Shown here piece after piece: positions 45,655 through 56,599 of a stretch of 64,000 bases of DNA (positions are counted from its first letter, which is position 1; each line of letters begins with the position of its first letter). The stretch covers positions 310,001 through 374,000 of the forward strand of contig NZ_CANMRN010000002.1 in NCBI RefSeq assembly GCF_947500265.1, given 5' to 3'. The notes beneath the pieces were generated by a model. That model made no database searches, was not told where the DNA came from, and was given only the letters and a program-made list of their open reading frames with translations. Source of the stretch: an uncultured Psychrobacter sp. (GTDB taxonomy: Bacteria; Pseudomonadota; Gammaproteobacteria; Pseudomonadales; Moraxellaceae). Position numbers and translations under genes: made by a program.

Positions 45655-45960
45655 TTAACCGTTTGCTACCGTATCGTTTACTGCTTCGCGCAAAGCCTTA
45701 CCTGGCTTAAAATGTGGGATCGCTTTAGCCGGTACAGGTACGCTTTCACCTGTCTTAGGATTGCGCCCCATACGGGCACGGCGGTGATGTAGACAAAAAC
45801 TACCGAATCCGCGAACTTCGACTCGGCCATCATTGGCTAAAGTATGGGTCATCAAGTTTAAGATTTCACGCACTGCGTCATCAACCACGGTATCTGCCAT
45901 GTTGTCACAGTTTGCACTCAAATTACTAATAAATTCGGATTTGTTAATCGCTTGCTGCAT
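45655..45960 (-). CDS. ihfB: Integration host factor subunit beta
   Basis: IHF-beta pairs with IHF-alpha to bend DNA at specific sites in promoters and recombination. The 101 residues show the HU/IHF fold with [26 protein letters not shown], whose arm carries the Arg/Pro of IHF rather than HU, and a C-terminus of GKALREAVND. The position directly downstream of rpsA is typical for ihfB. The other HU-like gene here is hupB. Confidence 0.96.
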   Translation of the reverse strand: MQQAINKSEFISNLSANCDNMADTVVDDAVREILNLMTHTLANDGRVEVRGFGSFCLHHRRARMGRNPKTGESVPVPAKAIPHFKPGKALREAVNDTVANG

Positions 45961-46226
45961 TATTACGCTTGCCTTGTTGATTGATGGATAAGCTGATGAT
46001 AAGTCAACGCTCTATAGTACGTAAATGCGTTTGTATAATTAAACTATATATACTGAATCTTTGAAAACTAACATTCAGAATCATATTATGACTATAAAAA
46101 GTTTATAACTATCATCTCGTTACTCAATGGTGCAAATGATAGCGGATATTAGCGTAAATGGGAATAAGAGTTTGCCCATTTGGCTAAAAACCTCTATTAC
46201 TAACTGTGTTAATAAAATCTAATCAT

Positions 46227-46255
46227 AAAAAAAAGCGACCGAAGTCGCTTTTTTT
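46227..46255. terminator. rpsA terminator
   Basis: An A-run, AGCGAC, short loop, GTCGCT and a T-run lie 30 bases past the rpsA stop. ihfB therefore probably has its own promoter in the region up to 46226. Confidence 0.9.
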
Positions 46256-46284
46256 ATATTACTTTTATATCAATAGTTTGCAGC

Positions 46285-47973
46285 TTATTGCATTTGCTCT
46301 TTGATCAAATCACCAATAGTTTTTGGCTGTGCATCAGAACCTGGAGCAGCAGTAGTGTTGGTGCTACCAAGATCTTTAATCGCTTGACGCTCTTCAGCTT
46401 CGTCTTTCGCTTTGATAGACAAGTTGATGTTGCGTGTTTTACGATCAACACTGATGATTTTCGCTTCAACGTCATCACCAACAGTCAGATGCTTAGTTGC
46501 ATCTTCAACGCGGTCACGTTGGATTTCAGAAGCACGTAGATAAGCTTCAACTTCATCAGCAAGTTCGATAGTAGCGCCTTTAGCGTCTACTTCTTTTACT
46601 TTACCATTAACGATAGCACCACGGTCATTGTTGACTAGGTATTCGTTGAATGGATCAGAGCTTAACTGCTTAACGCCTAGGCTGATACGGTTAGCTTCTG
46701 CATCTACAGACAATACCATTGCTTCAACGGTGTCGCCTTTATTGTAGTTACGGATAGCATCTTCGCCAGTTTCGTTCCAAGAGATATCAGATAGATGAAC
46801 AAGACCATCAATACCACCGTCTAGACCGATAAAGATACCGAAGTCAGTGATTGATTTGATAGTACCAGTGATTTTATCACCGCGCTCATGTTTCTTATCA
46901 AACTCATCCCATGGGTTAGCTAGAGTTTGTTTGATACCTAGGCTGATACGACGACGTTCTTCATCGATATCAAGAATCATTACTTCAACTTCATCGCCCA
47001 CTTGAACAACTTTAGATGGGTGGATGTTTTTGTTGGTATGATCCATTTCTGATACGTGTACTAGACCTTCGATACCTTCAGAAATCTCAGCGAAACAACC
47101 ATAGTCAGTCAAGTTGGTTACGCGAGCTTTTACAACACTACCTACTGGGTAAGTGCCGCCAACGTTATCCCAAGGATCAGTACCAAGTTGTTTTAGACCT
47201 AGGCTAACGCGGTTGCGTTCACGGTCAAACTTCAATACTTTAACTTTTAGGTCTTGGCCAACTTCAACAACTTCAGATGGATGCTTGATACGGCGCCATG
47301 CCATGTCAGTGATGTGCAATAAACCATCGATACCACCTAGATCAACGAACGCGCCGTAATCAGTAAGGTTCTTAACGATACCTTCGATCTCGATGCCTTC
47401 TTCAAGCTTGTTCAATAGCTCTTCGCGCTCAGCTGAATTTTCAGCTTCCATAACTGCACGACGGCTAACAACAACGTTGTTGCGCTTCTGGTCAAGTTTG
47501 ATGACTTTGAATTCTAGCTCTTTGCCTTCAAGATGCGTTGTATCACGGATAGGACGTACATCTACCAATGAACCTGGTAAGAACGCGCGTACTGAACCGA
47601 TATCTACAGTGAAACCGCCTTTAACTTTGCTTGAGATAATACCTTTAACGATTTCATCGTTATCAGCGATTTTTTCAAGGAAGTTCCAAGTTTCAACACG
47701 TTTAGCTTTCTCACGTGACAGCAAGGTTTGACCCATGCCGTTATCAACCGCTTCAACTACGACATCAACGCTATCGCCAACTTCAACTTCAAGTTCGCCT
47801 TCTTCGCTTAAAAACTCTTCACGAGCGACGATACCTTCAGATTTAAGACCAGTATCTACTGTGATCCAATCACTATCGATGGCCACAACAGCACCTGTAA
47901 TAACCGAGCCACGCTCGATATCTAGGCCCTGCTCTTCAATGCTCGCTTCAAATAGTTCAGCAAATGATTCCAT
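46285..47973 (-). CDS. rpsA: 30S ribosomal protein S1
   Basis: S1 binds mRNA leaders and is needed to start translation on most mRNAs. The 562 residues begin [16 protein letters not shown] and comprise six S1 RNA-binding domains, roughly 22-88, 106-171, 192-260, 277-347, 364-434 and 451-520, each with the typical GxVxxxxxxGxxVxL pattern (for example [23 protein letters not shown]). Codon use appears highly biased, fitting strong expression. It follows cmk as in E. coli, and its leader (47974-48280) is long enough for autoregulation. Confidence 0.98.
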   Translation of the reverse strand: MESFAELFEASIEEQGLDIERGSVITGAVVAIDSDWITVDTGLKSEGIVAREEFLSEEGELEVEVGDSVDVVVEAVDNGMGQTLLSREKAKRVETWNFLEKIADNDEIVKGIISSKVKGGFTVDIGSVRAFLPGSLVDVRPIRDTTHLEGKELEFKVIKLDQKRNNVVVSRRAVMEAENSAEREELLNKLEEGIEIEGIVKNLTDYGAFVDLGGIDGLLHITDMAWRRIKHPSEVVEVGQDLKVKVLKFDRERNRVSLGLKQLGTDPWDNVGGTYPVGSVVKARVTNLTDYGCFAEISEGIEGLVHVSEMDHTNKNIHPSKVVQVGDEVEVMILDIDEERRRISLGIKQTLANPWDEFDKKHERGDKITGTIKSITDFGIFIGLDGGIDGLVHLSDISWNETGEDAIRNYNKGDTVEAMVLSVDAEANRISLGVKQLSSDPFNEYLVNNDRGAIVNGKVKEVDAKGATIELADEVEAYLRASEIQRDRVEDATKHLTVGDDVEAKIISVDRKTRNINLSIKAKDEAEERQAIKDLGSTNTTAAPGSDAQPKTIGDLIKEQMQ

Positions 47974-48280
47974 TATGTCTACCTTTGTATAGCCGTATCC
48001 TGTCCAGCACAGTACGGATCAAATTTATGATTGTATAGAACGAAATACTGGTTTTATATCCCATGCAATCATATAAAAAAACGTTTGTTGATAGTGAGCT
48101 CATCGTAATTAAAACTGACTAACAACAACTGTCTTATATCGAATGCAATATCTTAAATAAACTAAATTTTTCTTACTGCTTCAATAAAATTTCACTTAAC
48201 CGTATTATTTTATACTAAAACAATGATTAATAGGAAACTTTTTAGTACTTAATATGTTGTTTTTACTAGCTATTAAATGA
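47974..48280. other. cmk-rpsA intergenic region
   Basis: These 307 AT-rich bases probably contain the rpsA promoter and a leader of the kind S1 uses to repress itself. No specific element could be defended, and there is no terminator after cmk. Confidence 0.35.
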
Positions 48281-49048
48281 CTAACTAGTGAAAAATACAC
48301 CTTTATCTTGGCAATGCTTTTTGACCTGCTCATATACTGCATCAGCATTAAGCGCTGAACTATCAAGTAATAATGCATCTGCCGCAGGCTTCGATGGCGC
48401 TGTACTGCGATTTTCATCACGATCATCACGCTTTTTTATCGTCGCTAAAATAGCCTCAAAATCTGCTGTTTGACCAACATTCAATAACTGAGTCACACGG
48501 CGCTCTGCACGTGCTTCAGCACTGGCCGTCAAAAATACTTTAACATCAGCATCTGGGAAAACAACCGTACCCATATCGCGACCATCAGCAACCAAACCTG
48601 AACGAGTGGCCATATCTTGTTGTAGCTTTAGCAATGCTTGACGAACTTGTGGAAAGACAGCTATCTGTGATGCATAGCCTCCGACCGTTTCATTGCGTAC
48701 TTGCTCACCTACTGCTTGTCCATTAACAATGATATCTACACGTCCTGAGTCATTGTTTGGTACAAACGCTATCTCTAAGCTTTCAGTCAATGCTAATACA
48801 GCATCTTCGTCAATTGGTTGGCTAGCATCTGCGCTGATTAGACCCGCTTCAAAGGCTTTTAGCCCAACAATTCTATAAAGCGCACCAGAGTCTAATAACT
48901 GATAGCCTAACACTTGTGCTAGACGCCATGTAACCGTGCCTTTACCAGCGCCACTAGGACCATCGATACAAATAACAGGATAGCGCACTGATGAGTTGTG
49001 GCTATTCTCTGTATTGAGTAAAACATTATCAGGTGTAGGACTAGTCAT
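48281..49048 (-). CDS. cmk: Cytidylate kinase
   Basis: Cmk phosphorylates CMP and dCMP for nucleic-acid and lipid synthesis. The 255 residues carry the P-loop DGPSGAGKGT (29-38), LDSGALYR, the NMP-binding region with VGGYASQIAVFPQVRQAL, GLVADGRDMGTVVFPDAD and the lid KKRDDRDENRSTAP. A lead of about 22 polar residues precedes the usual start of the fold. It is upstream of rpsA on the same strand. Confidence 0.96.
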   Translation of the reverse strand: MTSPTPDNVLLNTENSHNSSVRYPVICIDGPSGAGKGTVTWRLAQVLGYQLLDSGALYRIVGLKAFEAGLISADASQPIDEDAVLALTESLEIAFVPNNDSGRVDIIVNGQAVGEQVRNETVGGYASQIAVFPQVRQALLKLQQDMATRSGLVADGRDMGTVVFPDADVKVFLTASAEARAERRVTQLLNVGQTADFEAILATIKKRDDRDENRSTAPSKPAADALLLDSSALNADAVYEQVKKHCQDKGVFFTS

Positions 49049-49237
49049 AATACTTACTCAATAATATGCGTTACTTATATCGCTTATCGTATGTCATTAA
49101 TAAAACGATATTTATTCGTATGTTAAGTCTTTAATATCCCATCAAGGTGGGTGCTATCAAATAGGGCAATATTATAGCAAAAAATCATCGTGACCACTAG
49201 CACCAAGACTGATATCTTGTTTATTAGTATTTTGAGT

Positions 49238-49789
49238 TTACATATTAGCCTTATTCTTTTTCGCCGCTTGCCTACGCTCACGAAAAAATGTTTTGAGTAT
49301 TTGACTACTATGCTCGCTGCATAATCCATTATAGGCTTGAATACTATGGTTATAGAAAGGTTGTAACGATAAGTCCATTTGACTACCAACCATCCCAGCA
49401 CGCGGTTCACTCGCTGCATACACCAACTTGTTTACACGCGCATGGATTAGAGCGCCGATACACATCGTACACGGCTCCAGAGTGACATATAAAGTAGCCT
49501 GTAGCGGCAATCGATAATTTTCTAAACGCGTACAGGCGTCTCTCAATGCAACTATCTCTGCATGAGCAGTAGCATCATGGCTACTAATTGGTTGATTAAA
49601 TCCTTGGCCGATAACTTGCTGATCATGTACCAATACCGCACCTACCGGCACCTCTCCACGCTCAGCACCTTGCTTAGCAAGTTGGATTGCCTCTCGCATC
49701 CATTTAACATCTTCAACTGACCAAAAGGTGTTAGATTGAATAGTTGAAGATTGGTACGGCATTAATCTTATATTCTGTATATTTTGCAT
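49238..49789 (-). CDS. tadA: tRNA-specific adenosine deaminase
   Basis: TadA converts adenosine 34 of tRNA-Arg(ACG) to inosine. The 183 residues include the zinc site H76-A-E78 (TAHAEIVALRDAC) and PCTMC (C107, C110), with E78 as proton shuttle, plus RAGMVGSQMDL and a basic C-terminus (FFRERRQAAKKNK). The ATG at 49789 abuts the ung stop codon, so the two genes are probably translated together. Alternative starts a few codons in are possible because the first 25 residues are not conserved. Confidence 0.94.
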   Translation of the reverse strand: MQNIQNIRLMPYQSSTIQSNTFWSVEDVKWMREAIQLAKQGAERGEVPVGAVLVHDQQVIGQGFNQPISSHDATAHAEIVALRDACTRLENYRLPLQATLYVTLEPCTMCIGALIHARVNKLVYAASEPRAGMVGSQMDLSLQPFYNHSIQAYNGLCSEHSSQILKTFFRERRQAAKKNKANM

Positions 49790-50527
49790 TTATTGTGGTA
49801 ATTGCCAGTCAATTGGAGTTTGGCCATACTGTACCAAGTAGTCATTTGTTTTAGAAAAAGGTTTAGTGCCAAAGAAGCCACCACGGTTTGCCGCTAGTGG
49901 TGATGGATGTACCGCTGTCAGAATCAAATGCTTATCGGTATCGATATACTTGCCTTTCTTCTGGGCCTTACTACCCCACAAAATAAACACGGTATGCTTT
50001 GTCTGTTCATTGACGGCATCGATGACGGCATCAGTAAACTGCTCCCAGCCTTTATTCTGATGACTGTTTGGCTCGCCTTCTCGTACAGTTAGTGAGCTGT
50101 TAAGCAGTAGAACACCTTGCTGCGCCCAATATGTCAAATCACCATGCGCTGAAGGGCGAATGCCAATGTCATCTGCCATTTCTTTAAGTAAATTATTTAA
50201 TGATGGTGGCTTAGGAATGGCTTTAGGAACAGAAAATGATAACCCCATAGCCTGACCTGGACGATGATAAGGATCTTGGCCCAAGATTACCACTTTGACT
50301 TGTGATAACGGCGTAAGGTTCAGCGCATTGAACATCAACGGTGCAGGCGGATAGATACTATCATCCGACTGATAGGCTTCCTTTAAAAATGCGCGTAGAT
50401 TGTCCATATTCTCAGACGTTAATTCATCTGCTAATGCCGTTTTCCAGTCTTCTGGTAAACGGACATTGTCTAAAATCGCTTGTTTTTGTTCTGGGGTCTT
50501 GGTTATCGGTTCATCAAACAGTTCCAT
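49790..50527 (-). CDS. ung: Uracil-DNA glycosylase
   Basis: Ung removes uracil from DNA at the first step of base-excision repair. The 245 residues contain VVILGQDPYHRPGQAMGLSFSV with the catalytic water-activating Asp (D85), LLLNSSLTVREGEPNSH, FILWGSKAQKKG and the HPSPLAANRGGFFG loop that enters the minor groove. The start ATG 50527 follows AAAGGACAC. The gene is directly upstream of tadA. Confidence 0.97.
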   Translation of the reverse strand: MELFDEPITKTPEQKQAILDNVRLPEDWKTALADELTSENMDNLRAFLKEAYQSDDSIYPPAPLMFNALNLTPLSQVKVVILGQDPYHRPGQAMGLSFSVPKAIPKPPSLNNLLKEMADDIGIRPSAHGDLTYWAQQGVLLLNSSLTVREGEPNSHQNKGWEQFTDAVIDAVNEQTKHTVFILWGSKAQKKGKYIDTDKHLILTAVHPSPLAANRGGFFGTKPFSKTNDYLVQYGQTPIDWQLPQ

Positions 50528-50640
50528 AGTGTGTCCTTTTTATACTTGTTATAAGTTCCATAGCTTCGTTAAAGCTAGCTTACTGTAAATAATCATACTA
50601 ACAAAAAATAGTATGAGCTTTGTTGATGAATTATAGCAAT

Positions 50641-50679
50641 AAAAAAACGGCTACCGCAGTAATACGGTAGCCGTTTTTA
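50641..50679 (-). terminator. clpA terminator
   Basis: AAAAACGGCTACCG and CGGTAGCCGTTTTT form a perfect 14-bp stem around an 8-base loop, 21 bases past the clpA stop on the minus strand. Confidence 0.93.
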
Positions 50680-50699
50680 TGATGTTAATATTAAATAAC

Positions 50700-53240
50700 T
50701 TAACTGGCTAAAGACTCAGAATCAGGATGTGGCTCATGAGTTTCAACGACTGTCAGAATAATACGACTATCAGCTGAGCCTTTGTCTGATACCTTATCAA
50801 GCTTCATCGTATCACTCTCTTGAGAATCATCGACTTTAGGCTCTAAGGTCAGGCGTACTACCCCGCCATTAACCAAATCTCCAAATAAAATCATACTTGC
50901 CAATGGTTTTTTGATTTCATCTTGAATCAGACGCTGCATCGGACGTGCACCCATTAGACGGTCATAGCCTTTATCCGCCAAGTAGTCACGTACATCATCA
51001 TCAATCTCTAATGTCACTTGCTTATCATCAAGCTGTACTTGTAATTCAACTAAGAACTTATCGACAACCGATACAACAACTGACGTATCTAGAGGGTTGA
51101 ACTGAATTATAGCATCTAAGCGATTGCGGAACTCTGGCGTAAAGACACGTTTCAGCGACTCTGTATTATCACGACTATGGTCTTGTTGAGTAAAGCCCAT
51201 TGACGAGCGACTGATACTATCAGCACCAACGTTCGTTGTCATAATAACGATGACTTGCTTAAAGATGGCCACACGACCATTATTATCGGTCAACGTCCCA
51301 TGATCCATCACTTGTAGTAACAAGTTAAAGACATCCGGATGCGCCTTTTCAATCTCATCAAGCAACAACACACAATGTGGATGCTGATTGATTTTTTCAG
51401 TAAGTAAGCCGCCTTGATCATAGCCAACATAACCTGGAGGCGCGCCAATCAAACGTGATGCCGTGTGCGCTTCCATGTACTCTGACATATCAAAGCGTAC
51501 TAATTCTACACCTAACAGGTTCGCTAGCTGACGCGACACTTCTGTTTTACCCACCCCAGTCGGACCTGCAAACATAAATGAACCGATTGGCTTATCTGGG
51601 GCTTTCAATCCTGCACGTGATAGCTTGATAGCATCGGCTAACGTAGCAATCGCCTCATCTTGCCCAAATACCAAGTGCTTAAGATCTCGATCTAAATGCT
51701 CAAGGATACTCTTATCATCACTTGATACAGATTTGGGTGGAATACGTGCCAATTTAGCAATAATAGCTTCGATATCAGCAACATCGATTTTCATTGGTGG
51801 CTTTTGACCTTTTGACAATTTCACACCATCTGCTGATTTAGCACTATCGCTCGCTTTCGCAGTCGCTGCTTCATCCTGCATTTCATTATCTGTATCACCA
51901 TCGATACCTTCGATATCAGCATCAATCTGCGCATCAAAATCTTGCTCTAAATCAGCAATGAAACTTTCTTCCGCTTCGACATCATCGACATCAGGCACCA
52001 CACCTAAGCGCTTATATGCACCTGCTTCGTCAATCACATCAATGGCTTTGTCAGGTAAAAAACGCTCATGAATATGCTTGGCTGATAACTGTACCGCTGT
52101 GACCAACGCTTCATCCGTATATTCAACATTATGGAACTCTTCATAACGAGGTTTCAGACCACGCAGGATATCGATAGTGTCATCCACACTGGGTTCTTTG
52201 ACATCGATTTTTTGGAAACGACGCGACAATGCATGATCTTTTTCAAATACTTGGCGATATTCAGTAAAGGTTGTTGAACCGATACAACGCAGCTCACCGT
52301 TAGCAAGCGCTGGCTTAATCAAATTAGACACATCCATATTGCTGCTCATAGATGAACCAGCACCAATAATCATATGAATTTCATCAATAAAAAGAATAGC
52401 ATTTGGTTTTTTCTTTAGCGCATCAAGCAATGATTTCATGCGTTTTTCAAAGTCACCGCGATACTTAGTTCCCGCAATCAATGAACCGATATCAAGGCTA
52501 TAAATCACGCAACCATTAAGTGGCTTCGGTGCTTTATCGTTGATGATTAACCATGCTAGACCTTCAGCGATAGAGGTTTTACCTACACCAGGCTCACCTA
52601 CTAGCAATGGGTTATTTTTGCGACGACGGCACAGTACTTGGGCAGCACGTTCAATTTCAGAAGCACGCCCAATCAAAGGATCTGTTTTACCTTCAGCGGC
52701 TCGCTGGTTTAGATTGGTCGCAAATTCAACCAATGGATCTTTACTGGTCTTTTCAGAGGCACTACGACGCTCAGTACCTGCAGAACCACGTGATTCAGAA
52801 GGCTCTTCTTTATCTTGGCCGTGTGATAAATACTGAGTTAGCTCAAGGCGACTGATGCCTTGCTTTTTAAGCAGGTAGACAGCATAGGTATCATGCTCTG
52901 AAAACATAGAGACTAAAATATCAGAGCCTTCTACCAAACGACCACCACCGATCGACTGCACGTGAAAAATAGCACGTTGCAAGATACGATCAAAGCTTTG
53001 AGTCGGCTGCGGTGACTGTTCTGTATCAGCATCGATGGTTGGCGTATGTTTATTAATATAAACCTCAAGCTCGGTACGCAACGCCGAGACATTAGCATTA
53101 CAAGCAGTCAACGTATTGGCAGCATGAGTGTTTTCTAATAAGGCCAAAAGCAAATGTTCAACAGTGAGATACTCATGCGATTTTTGGCGCGCAAGCGTCA
53201 TTGCTAAACGTAGAGAAACTTCAAGATGACGACTTAACAT
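50700..53240 (-). CDS. clpA: ATP-dependent Clp protease ATPase subunit ClpA
   Basis: ClpA unfolds substrates and feeds them to ClpP; ClpS directs N-degron substrates to it. The 846 residues have the Clp N domain (about 1-145), the first AAA module (Walker A GEPGVGKT 215-222, ILFIDEIHM), an acidic linker (about 417-480), and the second AAA module (GPTGVGKT 559-566, [11 protein letters not shown], then the sensor and [15 protein letters not shown]). The acidic linker is longer than in E. coli ClpA (758 residues overall). There is no ClpB middle domain. clpS lies 646 bases upstream, separated by a terminator. Confidence 0.96.
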   Translation of the reverse strand: MLSRHLEVSLRLAMTLARQKSHEYLTVEHLLLALLENTHAANTLTACNANVSALRTELEVYINKHTPTIDADTEQSPQPTQSFDRILQRAIFHVQSIGGGRLVEGSDILVSMFSEHDTYAVYLLKKQGISRLELTQYLSHGQDKEEPSESRGSAGTERRSASEKTSKDPLVEFATNLNQRAAEGKTDPLIGRASEIERAAQVLCRRRKNNPLLVGEPGVGKTSIAEGLAWLIINDKAPKPLNGCVIYSLDIGSLIAGTKYRGDFEKRMKSLLDALKKKPNAILFIDEIHMIIGAGSSMSSNMDVSNLIKPALANGELRCIGSTTFTEYRQVFEKDHALSRRFQKIDVKEPSVDDTIDILRGLKPRYEEFHNVEYTDEALVTAVQLSAKHIHERFLPDKAIDVIDEAGAYKRLGVVPDVDDVEAEESFIADLEQDFDAQIDADIEGIDGDTDNEMQDEAATAKASDSAKSADGVKLSKGQKPPMKIDVADIEAIIAKLARIPPKSVSSDDKSILEHLDRDLKHLVFGQDEAIATLADAIKLSRAGLKAPDKPIGSFMFAGPTGVGKTEVSRQLANLLGVELVRFDMSEYMEAHTASRLIGAPPGYVGYDQGGLLTEKINQHPHCVLLLDEIEKAHPDVFNLLLQVMDHGTLTDNNGRVAIFKQVIVIMTTNVGADSISRSSMGFTQQDHSRDNTESLKRVFTPEFRNRLDAIIQFNPLDTSVVVSVVDKFLVELQVQLDDKQVTLEIDDDVRDYLADKGYDRLMGARPMQRLIQDEIKKPLASMILFGDLVNGGVVRLTLEPKVDDSQESDTMKLDKVSDKGSADSRIILTVVETHEPHPDSESLAS

Positions 53241-53886
53241 AACAACTTCCTACGGTTATATCTATCTTTATAATTGATAGTTTTATGAATGAGTTAGTAA
53301 GTAAATCAGGGCGGTAGATGAATTGTTCAAGGGCTATATTCGTATTATTAGAAGTCATGAATAAATGAGGTGAGCGGTAGACTATTGACTAAATACTATA
53401 ATCTCGCTATCAGCCAACAGTAATCACAACTATCAATGGCCGCTTTTCTTTATATCAACACGATACTTCGACGGAGTCAATCTATTAACACAGACTAAAA
53501 TGTATCAAAGCGTGCTACAAGCTAGTAGCGACAACCTTAATAACGAATATTAAATGTTGAAAAACTGATTAGATAGATTAGATAGAAAGAGAGATTGATA
53601 TTTTAGAAGCTAGAAATGACAGAGTTTTAGCAAGTTCAACGGAGATACTTAGTCCAAAACTATAGAACTGGCTATTTTAATAGATAGGGTTATTTGCCAT
53701 AGAAATCAATATCATATAGATAATAAAACTATTTTAAGAGGCAAATTTCATATATAAGAGAAGTGACTGAAAAGTCAAAAAAGCTCACTATAAAGGTGAG
53801 CTTTGATATAGATTACTTAGAAGTACAAAATATTAGATAAAGCTTTAATAGAGCCATATATCAGTATAAGAAATTAATAAATTGCT
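53241..53886. other. clpS-clpA intergenic region
   Basis: These 646 AT-rich bases contain the clpS terminator (53777-53804), a tandem copy of GATTAGATA (53567-53584) and, nearer clpA, its expected promoter. I found no credible gene; codon patterns in the longest open stretches are not coding-like. Confidence 0.45.
53777..53804 (-). terminator. clpS terminator
   Basis: AAAGCTCAC and GTGAGCTTT pair over 9 bp with a 7-base loop; on the minus strand a T-run follows. It lies about 85 bases past the clpS stop. Confidence 0.85.
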
Positions 53887-54294
53887 CTACTCGCCTTGAT
53901 GCGGTTCGATTTGAGTTAATAACGGATAACCTTCACGATGTGCCAGACTATTTACTTTTTTGGCCTTGGTCTCGGCGATATCTTTAGGATAAATGCCAGC
54001 AATACCTTTGCTGCTATTATGAATAGTCAGCATAATCTCGATCGCAGAATCCATACTATGACGAAATTCTGACTGCAATATGTATACAACAAACTCCATC
54101 GGCGTGTAGTTGTCATTGTACATAACGACCGCATACATAGGCGGTTTGGCTACTTCAGGCTCTGCGACCAATACATCTGCTTGCGGTGAGGTTTCACCAT
54201 CGGTATCACCGTCTTGTGCACGATGAGCAGGCATATTGGGAAAGTGCCAATCAGCAACCGTTGGCGTGGCTTGTGATATCATTTTTTTCATCAT
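53887..54294 (-). CDS. clpS: ClpA adaptor ClpS
   Basis: ClpS recognises proteins with N-terminal Leu/Phe/Tyr/Trp and hands them to ClpA. From ATG 54294 the protein has 135 residues: a polar lead (about 1-50), then the conserved fold PPMYAVVMYNDNYTPMEFVVYILQ with the N-degron pocket Asn-Asp, and AKKVNSLAHREGYPLLTQIE. The frame is open further upstream but gives a hydrophobic, unconserved extension, so the later start is chosen; ATG 54291 and 54282 are alternatives. It is upstream of clpA in the same direction. Confidence 0.93.
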   Translation of the reverse strand: MMKKMISQATPTVADWHFPNMPAHRAQDGDTDGETSPQADVLVAEPEVAKPPMYAVVMYNDNYTPMEFVVYILQSEFRHSMDSAIEIMLTIHNSSKGIAGIYPKDIAETKAKKVNSLAHREGYPLLTQIEPHQGE

Positions 54295-54448
54295 AATCAA
54301 AATATAATTATAAGGTAAGTTTAAGATAGAAGAGATTGTTAAGGCAGGCGATAAGGCATGGTATAAAGCACAACTACTAATTAAGGTCATTGTGCTTTGA
54401 TTTCAACCACAGCATCGTCACTGAGTATTTCATTAAGACATGAGGTAA

Positions 54449-55315
54449 TTAAGGTACGATAGGACTTTCATCAACTTCTGGTAAATCTAAGAGCGATGGT
54501 AGCATGTTATCCACACTATCACCGAGCTTCCAGTCATACAACTGCTCTACTTTTTGACCACCAGCTTGCAAAGTCAGTTTGGCTTGCAATGGTCTAAAGC
54601 CTGACGGCATTACAAAGCGACCACGTATCCGGACGATACCTTCGATCATATGATATGCAGGGTCAAGTGGTACTTCTACAAGGTCATCATTGTTAAGTAA
54701 CGTCAATACAGGCCTTAAGCGTTTGGCTTGACCATCGCTACTGAGCATCCCAATATCAAAACCATACTCAAAAGCATTTTCAGGTAGTGGCGAAATTTTG
54801 GCACCTAATACCTGTAAAGGCATACCACCTTTCTTACGGATAGCATCTGAATACAGCTCATTGAGCTGTGATACTTGCTTATTTTCTACTGTTAATTCTT
54901 GCTGGCTCTCACGCAGTTCTTTTAAATTAGCCAAACTGATGGCCAGTTCTTGTTTGGCAGTTGCCGCTTGGTTAGTAGCTATCTTATTGCTAAGGCGCAA
55001 ATCTTCTAGTGCTTGTGTCGCTTCAGTGCTATCGATGATTGCTTGCTTGGCTTCTGTTTCCATCGAATGAAGGCCACGTTGGTAGCCAAGCTTATGACCA
55101 AATATTAGCCCAACCACCGCTGTCACTAATACGGCTACAACAAACAGTGCCAATACCAATGTAGAAGCACCGCGTTGTGAGCTAGCAATACCACTTATCG
55201 GGACATTATTATTTCTAAAGGAATGCTGTTTGCGCTCCAAGCTAGGTATAACTGAGTCTTTGCACGATAGACGTGCTGGCTGTGAGCAAAAGCGTAGTAC
55301 GAGCTGAACACGCAT
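54449..55315 (-). CDS. Membrane-anchored coiled-coil protein (possibly DUF6776)
   Basis: This 288-residue protein has a basic N-terminus, one membrane helix (about 50-73, STLVLALFVVAVLVTAVVGLI), a long coiled coil (about 80-160, rich in Glu/Gln/Ala/Leu) and a beta-rich C-terminal domain (GAKISPLPENAFEYGFDIGM..., KVEQLYDWKLGD). The topology, anchor then periplasmic coiled coil then globular domain, resembles the DUF6776 proteins encoded near argC in related bacteria, but I cannot confirm it. No function is assigned. It is 104 bases downstream of argC. Confidence 0.7.
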   Translation of the reverse strand: MRVQLVLRFCSQPARLSCKDSVIPSLERKQHSFRNNNVPISGIASSQRGASTLVLALFVVAVLVTAVVGLIFGHKLGYQRGLHSMETEAKQAIIDSTEATQALEDLRLSNKIATNQAATAKQELAISLANLKELRESQQELTVENKQVSQLNELYSDAIRKKGGMPLQVLGAKISPLPENAFEYGFDIGMLSSDGQAKRLRPVLTLLNNDDLVEVPLDPAYHMIEGIVRIRGRFVMPSGFRPLQAKLTLQAGGQKVEQLYDWKLGDSVDNMLPSLLDLPEVDESPIVP

Positions 55316-55418
55316 TTAGACAGTATCTCTTAAGGGTAAGGGCAAGTCATTATAGCCGAATTTATAATCAATACCTAGCACCGTAAATGTGAATGATTGG
55401 AATATGAAGTCGTTGATA

Positions 55419-56486
55419 TTAAGGAACAATCGGTGCAAAGTTCAGCCCCATTGACTCATCAAAACCGAACATCACGTTCATGTTTTGCACAGCCTGCCCA
55501 GCAGCACCTTTAACTAAGTTATCCTGAACGACGATAACTGTTAGCTCAGCACGCTCATTGTCCTGATGTACCGCAATGCGTAGACGGTTACTAGCGCGAA
55601 CACTACGCGTATCGGGATAAAGACCTTTTGGCATGACATCAACAAACAACTCTGACGCATAGCTATTTTCAAACGCTTGCTGCCAATCGATAGCCGCACC
55701 TGCATCAGTCAGTTCCATATGAATAGAGCTTAGCATGCCACGAATCATCGGTACTAAATGCGGCAAAAAGCGAATACGATGCGCGAATTGACTGTCTAGT
55801 AACTGTGCAACACCCTGCTCAATCTCTGGTAAATGGCGATGACCTTCGACGCTATAAGCCTTAAAGCTATCTGTTGTCTCAGCATAGTTAAGTGCAAGTG
55901 ATGCTTGACGACCTGCACCAGACACGCCAGATTTTGCATCGATAACGATACGAGACTCGATCAAACGCTCTGCTTGCTTATTCTGGGCTTCGATAATTGG
56001 TTTTAGACCCAAAATTGCAGTAGTTGGATAACAGCCTGGGTTGCCTACTAGTAACGCATTCGCAAGCTTGTCACGATTAATTTCTGGTAAGCCGTAGACT
56101 GCTGTTTTCAACAACTCAGGACAAGCATGTGACTGTTTGTACCAGTGCTCAAAGTCAGTTAATGACTGCAAACGAAAATCAGCAGCCAAATCGATGACCT
56201 TGACGCCAGCTTGTGTAAGCGCTTCAGCTTGCTTCATTGCAACACCATGCGGCGTCGCAAAAAACACAACATCGCATTTTTGCAATGCGGCAAGCGTATT
56301 ATCACCCAAGTCGCTAAAAACGATGTCAGATACACCGCGTAAGCTTGGGAAGATTTCATCAGCACGAGTGCCAGCTTCGCTACGAGAAGTTAATAAATCA
56401 ATAGAAACCTCAGGATGAGCAGATAATAAGCGAATGAGCTCAATACCCGTATAGCCTGTACCACCGACGATCGCTGCTGAAATCAT
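55419..56486 (-). CDS. argC: N-acetyl-gamma-glutamyl-phosphate reductase
   Basis: ArgC performs the third step of arginine synthesis, reducing N-acetylglutamyl phosphate with NADPH. The 355 residues carry the Rossmann start AAIVGGTGYTGIELIRLL, the active-site cysteine C152 in GNPGCYPT, and the substrate-binding HRHLPEI. Start ATG 56486 with a GGGTG ribosome site. No other arginine gene is in the window, so it is a stand-alone arg locus. Confidence 0.97.
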   Translation of the reverse strand: MISAAIVGGTGYTGIELIRLLSAHPEVSIDLLTSRSEAGTRADEIFPSLRGVSDIVFSDLGDNTLAALQKCDVVFFATPHGVAMKQAEALTQAGVKVIDLAADFRLQSLTDFEHWYKQSHACPELLKTAVYGLPEINRDKLANALLVGNPGCYPTTAILGLKPIIEAQNKQAERLIESRIVIDAKSGVSGAGRQASLALNYAETTDSFKAYSVEGHRHLPEIEQGVAQLLDSQFAHRIRFLPHLVPMIRGMLSSIHMELTDAGAAIDWQQAFENSYASELFVDVMPKGLYPDTRSVRASNRLRIAVHQDNERAELTVIVVQDNLVKGAAGQAVQNMNVMFGFDESMGLNFAPIVP

Positions 56487-56599
56487 AAAACACCCTTTTC
56501 TTGGTAAATACTAAATATGCACTGATAGATTCTATGTTTGCCTGTATGTAATGCGCGTAATTCTACAAATACAGAACCAGTCTCTAAATATTCTGACTC

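Noticed and set aside
47393..47992. Antisense open frames across rpsA
   Set aside because: They mirror the repetitive, codon-biased S1 gene and have Ser/Thr-rich composition typical of such shadows.
53241..53886. Possible small gene in the long clpS-clpA gap
   Set aside because: No open frame with a ribosome site and sensible composition.
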